From Bordetella parapertussis (GTDB lineage: Bacteria > Pseudomonadota > Gammaproteobacteria > Burkholderiales > Burkholderiaceae_C), in the NCBI GenBank assembly GCA_945890735.1, contig CAMDCZ010000002.1:1-64000 (forward strand): a stretch of 64,000 bases of DNA. The letters run 5' to 3'. Each line of letters opens with the position of its first letter. Position 1 is the first letter of the stretch. Positions 55,279 to 64,000 of this stretch are shown here, one piece after another. Both the position numbers and the translations under genes were made by a program. The notes under the pieces are model-generated. The model was not told the DNA's origin. It searched no databases and saw only the letters and a list, made by a program, of their open reading frames with translations.

Positions 55279-56673
55279 TCAGCGAAGATCGCGGTCACGT
55301 TGACGGTTGTCACGCCCACGGCTGTCAGACGCCGGTGGCAAGGAGGTGTTGTTGACAGGCAGCTCGGTGCCATTGGTCACAGGCGCAGAGGCTGCAGATG
55401 CCGGGGTTGCACCGTGGAGCTGCATGATTTTGTCGAGAGGCAGATACAGCATGTTAGAGCCCTGCTTGGACTCCACCAAAACCTTGGTCACGTTGCTGTA
55501 GATCTCGTTCATGGCAGTGATGTAGAGACGATCGCGGGTGACTTGCGGTGCTTTTTGGTATTCGCTGTAAACGGATTTGAAACGCTGCGCATCACCCTGC
55601 GCTTGCGCCACGATACGTGATTTGTAAGCGTCAGCCTCTTGTTTCAGTCGAGAAGCGGAACCCACGGCGCGAGGAATCACGTCGTTGGCATAGGCTTCAG
55701 CTTCGTTCTTAGCGCGTTCGCGTTCTTGACCGGCTTTCAAGACATCGTCAAAGGCTGCTTGCACCTGCTCAGGGGGGCGAACACCGCCTTGCTGCAAATT
55801 GATGCCCACGACTTCAATGCCGACGTTGTAACGGTCCAAGATGGTTTGCATGATCACGCGAACACGCGGAGCGATTTGTTCACGGTCTTCAGACAAAGCG
55901 GCATCCATGCGCATCTTGCCCACCACTTCACGCACCGCAGTTTCGGCGGCTTGCATCACCGAATCAGTGGGGTTTTTGCTTTCAAACAAATAGGCGCGTG
56001 CATCAGTCAATCGGTATTGCACCGCAAATTTGATCTCGACGATGTTTTCATCTTCGGTCAGCATGGCCGACTCTCTCAATCCGGTGGCCTTGATGATGGT
56101 GTCTCGACCGATATCCAAAGATCGGATTTGGGTGACAAACACCACCTCGTGGCGCTGAATCGGGTAAGGCATGCGCCAGTTGATACCCGCACCCACTGTG
56201 CTGTGGTAACGGCCAAATTGGGTGATGACGGCTTGCTGTCCCTCTTGAACGATGAAAAAGCCAGTCGCCAACCAAATCAAAAAAGCCAGACCTGCCACCA
56301 AGCCCAAACTCAAACCTGGGTTGTTGAAGGGAGGTTGAAAGCCACCGCCAGAACCTGGCGGGGTGCCACCAGGGCCGCGTTTACCAAACATCTGGCCAAA
56401 TTTACGGTTCAGGTCGCGCCAGAGTTCGTCCAAATCTGGCGGACCGTTGGGAGGCGGTGGGCGACGGCGGTCTTCAGGGGGAGGCGCATCTGGGCCGCCT
56501 GTGGAGCCTTGTTGCTGGTTGCTGTCATCTCCCCTGCCCCAACGGCCATCGTTCAAATTGAACATGCCGCGCAGTCGGTGCCATGCGGCGACCAAGGCAG
56601 CGAACCCATACCAAGTGGTTCGGTAAAGGAGGTGAAGTGCGGGCCAAGCCCAGTTTTTGATATTCATGTGCAA
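55279..56673 (-). CDS. hflK: FtsH protease activity modulator HflK
   Basis: This 464-residue SPFH protein has a Gly/Pro-rich cytosolic N-terminus (about 40-110), a membrane segment (LSLGLVAGLAFLIWLATGFFIV), and a band 7 domain with VQEGQQAVITQFG, LTEDENIVEIKFAVQYRL and GVRPPEQVQAAFDDVLKA. It partners with HflC at FtsH. The N-terminus is uncertain: the frame opens at 56673 with 36 residues (WYGFAALVAAWHRLRG) before MFNLNDGRWGRGD, which is the more usual start (56565). Neither has a strong ribosome binding site. Confidence 0.93.
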   Translation of the reverse strand: MHMNIKNWAWPALHLLYRTTWYGFAALVAAWHRLRGMFNLNDGRWGRGDDSNQQQGSTGGPDAPPPEDRRRPPPPNGPPDLDELWRDLNRKFGQMFGKRGPGGTPPGSGGGFQPPFNNPGLSLGLVAGLAFLIWLATGFFIVQEGQQAVITQFGRYHSTVGAGINWRMPYPIQRHEVVFVTQIRSLDIGRDTIIKATGLRESAMLTEDENIVEIKFAVQYRLTDARAYLFESKNPTDSVMQAAETAVREVVGKMRMDAALSEDREQIAPRVRVIMQTILDRYNVGIEVVGINLQQGGVRPPEQVQAAFDDVLKAGQERERAKNEAEAYANDVIPRAVGSASRLKQEADAYKSRIVAQAQGDAQRFKSVYSEYQKAPQVTRDRLYITAMNEIYSNVTKVLVESKQGSNMLYLPLDKIMQLHGATPASAASAPVTNGTELPVNNTSLPPASDSRGRDNRQRDRDLR

Positions 56674-56732
56674 TCAGTCTGAAAAATCTTGCAAGCCGAC
56701 ATTGTGCCTAAGCTGAGAAACAAGGTGAGAAA

Positions 56733-57899
56733 TCACGCAATGTCATGTTCTGTGGCAGGGGTTAAAAGGGCATGGCTGTGTGCCTGAGCGTGTTGCAACA
56801 AGCGTTGACGCAAGCTGTCAAGGTTAAAACCAGTTTGCGCACTGAGGAACAACCGAGGAACCGCCAAACCATCCAACACATAGACATCCTGCAGCACACG
56901 GGGTTGCAGGGCCTCATCCAAGGCATCCGTTTTATTGAAGATCAAGAGTTGAGGCACATCCGCAGCACCGATGTCAGCCAAGACGGACTGGACTTGGGCA
57001 ATTTGCTCGGGGTAGGAAGGGTGGGATGCGTCCACCACGTGCAGCAACAAATCCGCTGCGGTTGCCTCTTGCAGGGTCGCTTCAAATGCATCCACCAGAC
57101 CGTGGGGCAAATCGCGGATGAAACCCACGGTATCTGACAAGGATATTTGGCTGCCCATGCCCTGGTCATTGTTGAGGTAAAGCTGACGTGTGGTGGTGTC
57201 CAACGTGGCAAACAACTGATCAGCCGCATACGCTCGGGCCTTGACCAAGCTGTTGAATAACGTGGACTTGCCTGCGTTGGTGTAGCCAACCAAAGAGACA
57301 TTGAACACTTGGTTGCGTTGCCGTTGTCGCCGCTGGGTGTCACGTTGACGTTTGACTTTACCCAAGCGCTCTTTGGTGCGCTTGATCGAATCGCCAATCA
57401 TCCGGCGGTCAAGCTCGATTTGGGTTTCACCAGGCCCGCCGCGCATCCCAATGCCACCACTTTGCCGCTCCAAATGCGACCAGCGTCGAACAAGGCGCGT
57501 ACTGAGGTATTGCAACCGAGCCAGCTCAACCTGCAATTTGCCCTCGTGGCTGCGAGCCCTCTGGGCAAAGATTTGCAAAATCAACATGGTCCGGTCATTG
57601 ACAGGCAACTCTAGCGTGCGCTCCAGGTTTCGCTGCTGGGCAGGGCTCAAGGACTGGTCAAACAAAACCTCGGTGGCGCCATGCAAAACCGCCATTTCCT
57701 TGATTTCTTGAGCTTTGCCTGAACCCACAAACAATGCAGCATCTGGTGCCTTGCGTTTGCAAGTCATGTGCGCGGTAGGGGTCATGCCTGCGGTTGAGGC
57801 GAGTTGAGCCAGCTCAGCCAGCGCGTCATCGAAATGCGGCAAGCCAAAGTCAACACCGACCAGCAAGGCTTTGGGGGCGCGGGCAGCGTCAGTGAGCAT
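56733..57899 (-). CDS. hflX: Ribosome-associated GTPase HflX
   Basis: This 388-residue protein has an N-terminal glycine-rich/ATPase-like HflX domain (about 15-170; DQSLSPAQQRNLERTLELPVND, GGIGMRGGPGETQIELDRR) and a G domain with G1 GYTNAGKST, G3 DTVGFIRDLP and G4 NKTD. HflX splits stalled 70S ribosomes under stress. The start at 57899 (MLTDAARAPK) is chosen over 57917. It lies 34 bases after hfq, the classic hfq-hflX-hflK-hflC order. Confidence 0.96.
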   Translation of the reverse strand: MLTDAARAPKALLVGVDFGLPHFDDALAELAQLASTAGMTPTAHMTCKRKAPDAALFVGSGKAQEIKEMAVLHGATEVLFDQSLSPAQQRNLERTLELPVNDRTMLILQIFAQRARSHEGKLQVELARLQYLSTRLVRRWSHLERQSGGIGMRGGPGETQIELDRRMIGDSIKRTKERLGKVKRQRDTQRRQRQRNQVFNVSLVGYTNAGKSTLFNSLVKARAYAADQLFATLDTTTRQLYLNNDQGMGSQISLSDTVGFIRDLPHGLVDAFEATLQEATAADLLLHVVDASHPSYPEQIAQVQSVLADIGAADVPQLLIFNKTDALDEALQPRVLQDVYVLDGLAVPRLFLSAQTGFNLDSLRQRLLQHAQAHSHALLTPATEHDIA

Positions 57900-57933
57900 C
57901 AAAAGATGCCTGGGCACAAGAGGTCAATGAACA

Positions 57934-58179
57934 TCACTCTGGTGTTTCAGGCGAATCGCCTTGCGCGAAATTCACAGGGCGTCCGGGCACAATCGTGGAA
58001 ATGGCGTGTTTGTAAACCATTTGGGTGACTGTGTTTCGCAAAAGCACGACATATTGATCAAAAGATTCTATTTGTCCTTGCAATTTGATGCCATTGACCA
58101 AGTAGATAGAGCAAGGCACATGCTCTTTTCGCAAAGTATTGAGAAACGGGTCTTGTAAAAGTTGCCCTTTTTGGTTCAC
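57934..58179 (-). CDS. hfq: RNA chaperone Hfq
   Basis: This 81-residue Sm-like protein has the family block [31 protein letters not shown], the Sm1 [12 protein letters not shown] and Sm2 [10 protein letters not shown]. It forms a hexamer that pairs small RNAs with mRNAs. The start is GTG at 58179, with GGAG six bases upstream; a longer open frame upstream begins with an unrelated sequence. The C-terminal tail is short ([14 protein letters not shown]). Hfq is followed by hflX and preceded by der. Confidence 0.97.
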   Translation of the reverse strand: MNQKGQLLQDPFLNTLRKEHVPCSIYLVNGIKLQGQIESFDQYVVLLRNTVTQMVYKHAISTIVPGRPVNFAQGDSPETPE

Positions 58180-58259
58180 GATATTCTCCGTGTTTGCTGA
58201 GGAGGATTGACGATACCACACCGTTGTCACCCTCCGCAGGCAGAGGATGTTGTGCCGGT

Positions 58260-59594
58260 TCAGTCTTTGTCGGCGTAAGGGTTCTGGGCTGTTTTAAATT
58301 CAATCCGCAATGGCGTGCCTTCCAAGGCAAAGGCCTTGCGAAAACGCCCCTCCAAAAACCGTTTGTAGGCATCGGTCACGTGTTCCAGTGAATTGCCATG
58401 CACCACGATGACCGGTGGGTTCATGCCGCCTTGGTGGGCATAGCGCAATTTGGGACGAAACATGCCAGCACGGTTGGGGGCTTGAAACTGCACAGCCTCA
58501 AGCAACAAGCGGGTCAGCACCGGCGTGGACATCTTGCACATGGCAGCTTGGTGTGCCTGCCCAATCGACTGCCACACGGGCCCCAATCCTTGGCGTTTTT
58601 TGGCTGAGACATGGTGCAACTTGGCGAATTTCAAAAAAGCCAAACGGCTCTCGATCGACCGTGCCAACAGTTCACGCTGGTAGGCATCCACCGCATCCCA
58701 CTTATTGACAGCGAGTACCACAGCGCGGCCTGACTCCAAAATAAAGCCGGCGATGTGGGCGTCTTGTTCGGTCACACCCTGGGTGGCATCTAGCAGCAGC
58801 AAAGCCACGTTGGCTGATTCAATCGCTTGCAAGGTTTTGACCACAGAGAATTTTTCAATCGCCTCGAACACCTTGCCTTTGCGGCGCAAGCCAGCGGTAT
58901 CGATCAACTCGAACATCTGGCCATCACGCTCAAACGGGACGCTGATTGCATCGCGGGTTGTGCCTGGCAGGTCGAAAGCCACCAAGCGCTCTTCCCCCAG
59001 CCAGGTATTGATCAAGGTGGACTTGCCTACGTTGGGACGCCCCACCACGGCCAAGCGCAGCGGTTTCAGCGCCGAATCATCCTCGTCTTCGTCCTCTGAC
59101 AGGTGCAAGGGTTCGAGGGCCAACTCAATCATGCTGCGGATACCTTGGCCATGTGCTGCGGACACAGGCAAAACCTCGCCCAGGCCAAGTTCGTAAAACT
59201 CCACCAACTGCATGCCTTGTTGCATGCCTTCTGCTTTGTTGGCCACCAACAAACAAGGTTTGCCCAAGCGACGCAAATAGTTGGCGATGTCATGGTCTTG
59301 GGCAGACAAACCTTGCCGCGCATCCACCACAAAAATCACAGCATCCGATTCGGCGACGGCTTGACGGGTTTGCTTGGCCATTTCTTTGAAGATGCCGCTT
59401 TCGGCATCCGGCTCGAAGCCACCGGTGTCAATCACGATGAACTCGTGTTTGCCCAATTTGGCGTTCCCGTAGTGCCTGTCGCGGGTCAGTCCAGCGAAGT
59501 CAGCCACGATCGCATCGCGTGTTTTGGTGATTCGGTTGAACAAAGTGGATTTGCCCACGTTAGGGCGACCCACAATCGCGATGACTGGTTTCAA
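58260..59594 (-). CDS. der: Ribosome biogenesis GTPase Der (EngA)
   Basis: This 444-residue protein has two tandem G domains: [14 protein letters not shown] near residue 8 with DTGGF, and [14 protein letters not shown] near residue 189 with DTAGLRRKG, each with NKxD motifs. A C-terminal KH-like domain ends in NPYADKD. Der is essential for 50S subunit assembly. It lies between bamB (15 bases upstream) and hfq (80 bases downstream), a conserved order. Confidence 0.97.
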   Translation of the reverse strand: MKPVIAIVGRPNVGKSTLFNRITKTRDAIVADFAGLTRDRHYGNAKLGKHEFIVIDTGGFEPDAESGIFKEMAKQTRQAVAESDAVIFVVDARQGLSAQDHDIANYLRRLGKPCLLVANKAEGMQQGMQLVEFYELGLGEVLPVSAAHGQGIRSMIELALEPLHLSEDEDEDDSALKPLRLAVVGRPNVGKSTLINTWLGEERLVAFDLPGTTRDAISVPFERDGQMFELIDTAGLRRKGKVFEAIEKFSVVKTLQAIESANVALLLLDATQGVTEQDAHIAGFILESGRAVVLAVNKWDAVDAYQRELLARSIESRLAFLKFAKLHHVSAKKRQGLGPVWQSIGQAHQAAMCKMSTPVLTRLLLEAVQFQAPNRAGMFRPKLRYAHQGGMNPPVIVVHGNSLEHVTDAYKRFLEGRFRKAFALEGTPLRIEFKTAQNPYADKD

Positions 59595-59609
59595 GTGATG
59601 CCCCGCTGG

Positions 59610-60728
59610 TCAGGGCAACTGGTAGGCCAGCAGCAAACCATTTCGGGTCAGCACCACAAAGCCTCCATCAGCCAATGCGGTGGGAGGCGACGCAAAACCA
59701 TCAGCGCCTGTTTTGATTTTGTTCAATAAACGACCATCCTTGCCTGACAGGATGTAGAGCCACCCAGCATCATCACCCACCACGATACCTTTGGAAGTCC
59801 ACAAAGGGGTTGTCAATTCACGGTACTTCAAACGCTCGGTATCCCACAGACGCTCACCCGTGGTGCGACTCCAGGCACGAACCACCCCATTGCCCTCGGT
59901 GCCGACCAAGGTGCCGTTGTCACCATCCACGCCTTGAGCGCCGACGGCAGGGCGTGTCCAGAGCAACGCACCTCTGGCAGCATCCACACAACCGACCTGG
60001 GCCTGGAAGGCGCGCACACACACCGAGTTGTTCACCCGAGAAGCACTGGCCACCAAGTCCACCAGGCGTTCCAGGTCATTGATTCCGCGCGGTGTGGCCA
60101 TGGGCAACTCCCAGCGCAACACCCCGTTGTCAGGGTCCAAGGCCGCGAGTTTTCCACCCGATCCCAAGATCAGGTTATTTTGAAATGACAAGAGCACGCC
60201 ACTTTGCTTCAAAACCAAGCCTTCACCGGGCCGGGTTTGCGTCCATAGGCGTTGACCGGTGACTTGGTCAAAAGCCAACACGGAGCGATCAGCCAGCACA
60301 ACAAAAACCCGTTCGCCCGCCACCAAGGGGTTGGTGAACGTCTGGGCGGTTAACCGGGTGCGCCACAGCACATTGCCGTTTTGCATCACTACCAATTCAT
60401 TGCCAGCGGTGACGACTGCGGCAAATCGGCCATCAAAGCCAACGCCCGTATTGAGATTGGCATTGACAGCCACTTTCCACACCAGTTCACCATTGCGGGC
60501 GTTGACCACCGAGACTTGACCACCACGGGTGGCCAAAGCCACGCGGTCTTGCACGGTTGACAGCGTTTGTTGGAGCGAGCTGTCACCGGAGACAGCATGC
60601 TTCCAGAGCAGTTCCATCGCCTGCTCTGGTTTGACCTCGCCAACGGATTGGGGCTGCGGCTTGGGGCTGCTTGCGCAGGCAACCAAACCGAGCAAGGCCG
60701 CAGCAGTCAACAGCTTGGACAAGCTCAT
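59610..60728 (-). CDS. bamB: Outer membrane protein assembly factor BamB
   Basis: This 372-residue lipoprotein has a signal peptide with lipobox LVAC (Cys near residue 18), then eight-bladed beta-propeller repeats of the PQQ/BamB type, with Trp-rich strands (GELVWKVAV, LWRTRL, RLWTQTRPGEG, LRWELPM). It is part of the BAM complex that inserts beta-barrel proteins. The start overlaps the yfgM stop by four bases. The der gene follows. Confidence 0.96.
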   Translation of the reverse strand: MSLSKLLTAAALLGLVACASSPKPQPQSVGEVKPEQAMELLWKHAVSGDSSLQQTLSTVQDRVALATRGGQVSVVNARNGELVWKVAVNANLNTGVGFDGRFAAVVTAGNELVVMQNGNVLWRTRLTAQTFTNPLVAGERVFVVLADRSVLAFDQVTGQRLWTQTRPGEGLVLKQSGVLLSFQNNLILGSGGKLAALDPDNGVLRWELPMATPRGINDLERLVDLVASASRVNNSVCVRAFQAQVGCVDAARGALLWTRPAVGAQGVDGDNGTLVGTEGNGVVRAWSRTTGERLWDTERLKYRELTTPLWTSKGIVVGDDAGWLYILSGKDGRLLNKIKTGADGFASPPTALADGGFVVLTRNGLLLAYQLP

Positions 60729-61390
60729 TGCTTGCTCTCGGTCTCGAGGGGATTCAAACCCAACGCAGCCAGCTTGACTTCAATCAAACGGCGGTATTCA
60801 CTGGTGGCATCCATGCCCTTCCAGGCAGCCAAATAATGGGGTTTGGCCACCTCAGGTTTGTTTTGCAAGATGGCAATGTCGCCCAGCCGGTCATCGAACA
60901 AGGGCTGGAAACCAATGGGGGCTTTTTGACCTTGCAACAAGGCGTTGGCCTTGTCGAGGTTTTTGCGTTCAATTTCCAGCGCAGACAAGCGCAAACGGGC
61001 AATCGCCACGTAGCCCTCTTCCTTGCCATTGTCGATTTGCCACTGCAACGCTTTGTCAGCCTCTGCCAGCTTGTCTTTGGCGACATAAATACGGGCAGAC
61101 AACAAGGCTGCTTGCTGGGCGTAGGTGGTATTGCCAAACTGGCTTTGCAAGTCTGACAGAGAGCGGCTCAGCAAAGCGACATCGGCTTCACGTGCGGCTT
61201 TTTCGAAAGTGTCATAGAGCACCGCAGCTTGGCTGGCCTGGCGTTGTTGCCAATATTTCCAGCCGTTGTAGCTGGCGTAGACCACCAAAACTGCCGTGAT
61301 CAAACCCATGATCAGGTTGCCCCAGCGGCTCCAAAAGTGATTGAACTGGTCCAGTTGTTCTTGTTCTTCAAGGTCGAGATGCGTGGCCAT
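60725..61390 (-). CDS. yfgM: YfgM family tetratricopeptide-like membrane protein
   Basis: This 221-residue inner-membrane protein has an N-terminal cytosolic acidic stretch (LDLEEQEQLDQFNHFW), one membrane helix (LIMGLITAVLVVYASYNGW) and a periplasmic TPR-like helical domain. In E. coli YfgM contacts the SecYEG translocon and periplasmic chaperones. The start at 61390 (MATHLDLEE) is favoured over 61408. It is in the hisS-yfgM-bamB-der order conserved in beta- and gammaproteobacteria. Confidence 0.93.
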   Translation of the reverse strand: MATHLDLEEQEQLDQFNHFWSRWGNLIMGLITAVLVVYASYNGWKYWQQRQASQAAVLYDTFEKAAREADVALLSRSLSDLQSQFGNTTYAQQAALLSARIYVAKDKLAEADKALQWQIDNGKEEGYVAIARLRLSALEIERKNLDKANALLQGQKAPIGFQPLFDDRLGDIAILQNKPEVAKPHYLAAWKGMDATSEYRRLIEVKLAALGLNPLETESKQ

Positions 61391-61411
61391 GCGGTTCCAA
61401 CTGTTCAAAAA

Positions 61412-62707
61412 TTAAGACTTGGATTGTAGGGTGAGGCCCCAACGGCTGATTTGCGCCAGTTCTTCGGTGCGTTGAGCGCCCTGTCCGTCTCGCAATGACT
61501 TGACCGTGACCTGACCCTGGGCAAGTTCATCAGGCCCAAAAACCAGCGCGAAATGTGCGCCACTGGCATCGGCTTTTTTGAACTGTGACTTCATGCTGCC
61601 CATGCCCTCTGCCGCACCGCTGGGCGCATGCAACTGTGCAGAAATACCCAAGTCACGCAAGGTTTTCAGGGCCACACTGACCTCGGGCAATGCCTGGGCT
61701 TCAGGCACGATGGCATAGACATCCGGCACCACTTCACCAGGGATTTCCCCTTGTTCCTTGAGCAGCTCCAACACACGCTCGACCCCCAAAGCCCAGCCCA
61801 CGGCTGGGGCGGGCTTGCCGCCGACCTGTTGGATCAGGTAGTCGTAGCGTCCGCCGCCACAAACCGTGCCCTGCGAGCCCAGGCGTTCGGTGATGAACTC
61901 AAACACCGTGAGGTTGTAGTAGTCCATGCCGCGCACCAAGCGAGGGTTGATGGTGTAGGCCACGCCATTGGCGTCGAGCATGGCCTTGACCGCGTTGAAA
62001 TGCGCCAAGCTTTCTGCACCTAAAAAATCCAGCAAACGGGGTGCACCCTCGTTCAAGACTTTCATGGCGGGGTTTTTGCTGTCCAAGATCCGCAAGGGGT
62101 TGCTGTGCAAGCGACGCTTGGCGTCTTCATCCAGTTGGTCGGCGTGCTGCTCGTAATAGGCAATCAAGGCAGCGCGGTGCTGTTGGCGCTCGGGGGGTTG
62201 GCCCAAACTGTTGAGCTCCAAGCGCACGTCTTGCAAGCCCAAGCGTTGCCACAAAGCCTGGGCAAGCAAGATCAGTTCGGCATCCAACTCGGGGCCCCCA
62301 AAACCCAGCGCTTCGGCACCGATTTGGTGAAATTGACGGTAACGTCCGCGTTGGGGCCGTTCGTGGCGGAACATCGGCCCCATGTAATACAAGCGTTTGC
62401 CGCCTTCGTACAGCATGTTGTGCTCGACCACCGCACGCACCACCCCAGCTGTGGACTCGGGTCGCAGCGTGAGTTGCTCGCCATTCAAGCGGTCTTCAAA
62501 GGAGTACATCTCCTTTTCCACGATGTCAGTCACCTCGCCCAGGCCGCGCACAAACAAGGCGGTGGGTTCAACGATCGGTGTGCGGATGTTGCGGTAGGCA
62601 TGCAGACGCATGACTTCTCGAACCGTGGCTTCCAAGGCCTCCCAACGTGCAGAGTCGGGCGGCAATATGTCGTTCATGCCTTTGACGGCGGTTAATTTGT
62701 CTGCCAT
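61412..62707 (-). CDS. hisS: Histidyl-tRNA synthetase
   Basis: This 431-residue class II synthetase has motif 1 region [23 protein letters not shown], motif 2 [20 protein letters not shown], the histidine-specific [16 protein letters not shown] and motif 3 [13 protein letters not shown], followed by a C-terminal anticodon-binding domain. It charges tRNA-His. It is 12 bases after ispG. HisZ at 53162 is its paralogue. Confidence 0.97.
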   Translation of the reverse strand: MADKLTAVKGMNDILPPDSARWEALEATVREVMRLHAYRNIRTPIVEPTALFVRGLGEVTDIVEKEMYSFEDRLNGEQLTLRPESTAGVVRAVVEHNMLYEGGKRLYYMGPMFRHERPQRGRYRQFHQIGAEALGFGGPELDAELILLAQALWQRLGLQDVRLELNSLGQPPERQQHRAALIAYYEQHADQLDEDAKRRLHSNPLRILDSKNPAMKVLNEGAPRLLDFLGAESLAHFNAVKAMLDANGVAYTINPRLVRGMDYYNLTVFEFITERLGSQGTVCGGGRYDYLIQQVGGKPAPAVGWALGVERVLELLKEQGEIPGEVVPDVYAIVPEAQALPEVSVALKTLRDLGISAQLHAPSGAAEGMGSMKSQFKKADASGAHFALVFGPDELAQGQVTVKSLRDGQGAQRTEELAQISRWGLTLQSKS

Positions 62708-62719
62708 GTGCGTGTCGCG

Positions 62720-63982
62720 TTAAGCGCTGACCGTGTATTTTTTTTGGATGTAGTTTTCGACGATGTCGTGGAACTCTTTGGCGATATTGTCACCGCGCAA
62801 GGTCAGCGCTTTTTCGCCATCAATGAAGACAGGCGCTGCCGGCGCCTCGCCTGTGCCGGGCAAGCTGATGCCGATGTCGGCATGTTTGCTCTCACCTGGA
62901 CCATTCACGATGCAGCCCATGACCGCTACCTTGAGGTTTTCCACGCCAGGGTACTGCTTGCGCCACACCGGCATTTGCAAGCGCAGAAAATCATCGATCT
63001 CTTGGGCCAATTCTTGGAAGGTCGTGCTGGTGGTTCGGCCACAGCCTGGGCAAGCAGTCACGCTGGGCACAAAGTGGCGCAAACCCAGCGCCTGCAAAAT
63101 TTCGGTGGCGATCAACACCTCTTGGGTGCGGGCCTCGCCTGGCTGCGGGGTGAGCGACACGCGGATGGTGTCGCCAATGCCTTCTTGCAGCAACAAACCC
63201 AGAGCCACGCTGGACGCCGCCGTGCCCTTGGTGCCCATGCCAGCTTCGGTCAATCCCAAATGCAGAGAGTGGTTGGTGCGTTTGGCGAGTTCGCGGTAAA
63301 CCGCCACCAGGTCTTGCACGCCACTCATCTTGCAACTGAGGATGATTTGATGGCGCGCCAACCCCAAACGCTCTGCCAGCTCAGCCGAATCGAGAGCCGA
63401 GGTGACCAAGGCCTGGTACATCACCTGTTTGGCGTCCCAAGGCTGAGCACGCAAGGCGTTGTCGTCCATCAGTTTGGCCAACAGTTCTTGGTCCAGGCTG
63501 CCCCAGTTGACACCGATGCGAACGGCTTTGTCATACTTGATCGCGGCCTCGACCATCTGGGCAAATTGCTTGTCGTGTTTGTCGCCCTTGCCCACATTGC
63601 CAGGGTTGATGCGGTATTTCGAGAGCGCTTGGGCACATTCAGGAAACTCGGTGAGCAAGCGGTGGCCGTTGTAATGAAAGTCGCCGATCAAGGGCACGTT
63701 CACGCCCATTTTGTCGAGTTGCTCTCGAATGTGGGGTACCGCTTTGGCGGATTCAGGCGTGTCCACCGTGATGCGCACCAACTCCGAGCCTGCCAGGGCC
63801 AGTTCTTTGACCTGGATGGCCGTGCCAATCACGTCGCCGGTGTCGGTATTGGTCATGGACTGCACTCGCACCGGCGCGTCCCCTCCCACGCTCACCACGT
63901 GGCTGCCCCAACGCACTTGCGCTTGAAGGCTGCGGTGGCGGGCGGGCTGGGCGAAGGGAATGGGTGAGTCGTTGGTATGCAT
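62720..63982 (-). CDS. ispG: 4-hydroxy-3-methylbut-2-enyl diphosphate synthase
   Basis: This 420-residue iron-sulfur enzyme of the MEP isoprenoid pathway has the cluster cysteines CPGCGRTT and the third in GCIVNGPGE near the C-terminus, plus [13 protein letters not shown] and the TIM-barrel region [15 protein letters not shown]. It converts MEcPP to HMBPP. The start at 63982 lies 18 bases from the window edge; its promoter or upstream operon genes lie outside. It leads into hisS with a 12-base gap. Confidence 0.97.
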   Translation of the reverse strand: MHTNDSPIPFAQPARHRSLQAQVRWGSHVVSVGGDAPVRVQSMTNTDTGDVIGTAIQVKELALAGSELVRITVDTPESAKAVPHIREQLDKMGVNVPLIGDFHYNGHRLLTEFPECAQALSKYRINPGNVGKGDKHDKQFAQMVEAAIKYDKAVRIGVNWGSLDQELLAKLMDDNALRAQPWDAKQVMYQALVTSALDSAELAERLGLARHQIILSCKMSGVQDLVAVYRELAKRTNHSLHLGLTEAGMGTKGTAASSVALGLLLQEGIGDTIRVSLTPQPGEARTQEVLIATEILQALGLRHFVPSVTACPGCGRTTSTTFQELAQEIDDFLRLQMPVWRKQYPGVENLKVAVMGCIVNGPGESKHADIGISLPGTGEAPAAPVFIDGEKALTLRGDNIAKEFHDIVENYIQKKYTVSA

Positions 63983-64000
63983 GGCTTGAGATTTTGCCGC

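Overview
The window is a chromosomal segment from a betaproteobacterium of the order Burkholderiales, most likely Comamonadaceae (Limnohabitans/Rhodoferax-like). This rests on moderately GC-rich coding with strong GC bias at third codon positions, gene orders such as ispG-hisS-yfgM-bamB-der-hfq-hflX-hflK-hflC-hisZ-purA and ratA-rnfH-guaB-guaA beside a divergent smpB, a second IF-1 paralogue next to cspA, and a large HAAT-type ABC transporter coupled to acyl-CoA metabolism. The genome is compact. No stretch of 300 bases lacks a gene, many neighbouring genes overlap by 4 bases, and several convergent pairs share or abut their stop codons. No rRNA, tRNA, CRISPR array, insertion sequence or prophage was seen.

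Layout. 1-4,560: the end of purL, a small unknown gene, then a minus-strand group (parvulin PPIase, bolA, yciB, msrB, selO). 4,621-14,765: a plus-strand catabolic block with an AlkK-like acyl-CoA ligase, a five-gene branched-chain-amino-acid-type (HAAT) ABC transporter, and fadB/fadA-type beta-oxidation enzymes; a 32-bp operator-like palindrome lies just before fadB. 14,790-24,643: sodC, an unknown secreted protein, acyl-CoA dehydrogenase, two SDRs, an MDR reductase, a GST-like protein, a patatin-like hydrolase, a thioesterase-GNAT fusion (minus strand) and an Fe-type alcohol dehydrogenase. Together these look like import, activation and degradation of carboxylic or fatty acids, but the substrate is not determined.

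24,672-34,331: ygfZ, the mltG-tmk-holB-tatD-ankyrin operon, a monohaem DUF3365 protein, an aldehyde dehydrogenase, an LD-carboxypeptidase and a TadA-haloalkane dehalogenase fusion. 34,349-42,889: small and accessory genes, a methyltransferase, infA paralogue, cspA, a CoA-binding protein, metY, lpxO, a Fur-box-controlled TonB receptor and a lactate permease. 43,039-49,983: guaA, guaB, rnfH, ratA, smpB, a LolD/YbbA-like ATPase, tesA and mnmH. 49,980-63,982: a long minus-strand housekeeping series from ispG down to a cystathionine beta-lyase.

The most unusual points are: an ABC importer whose two ATPases are complementary, with one intact and one degenerate composite ATP site; the tadA-dehalogenase fusion; the thioesterase-GNAT fusion; a Cu/Zn superoxide dismutase with Asp at a normally His zinc ligand; and several unassigned operator-like palindromes. 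No clearly new multi-gene defence or mobile system was found.
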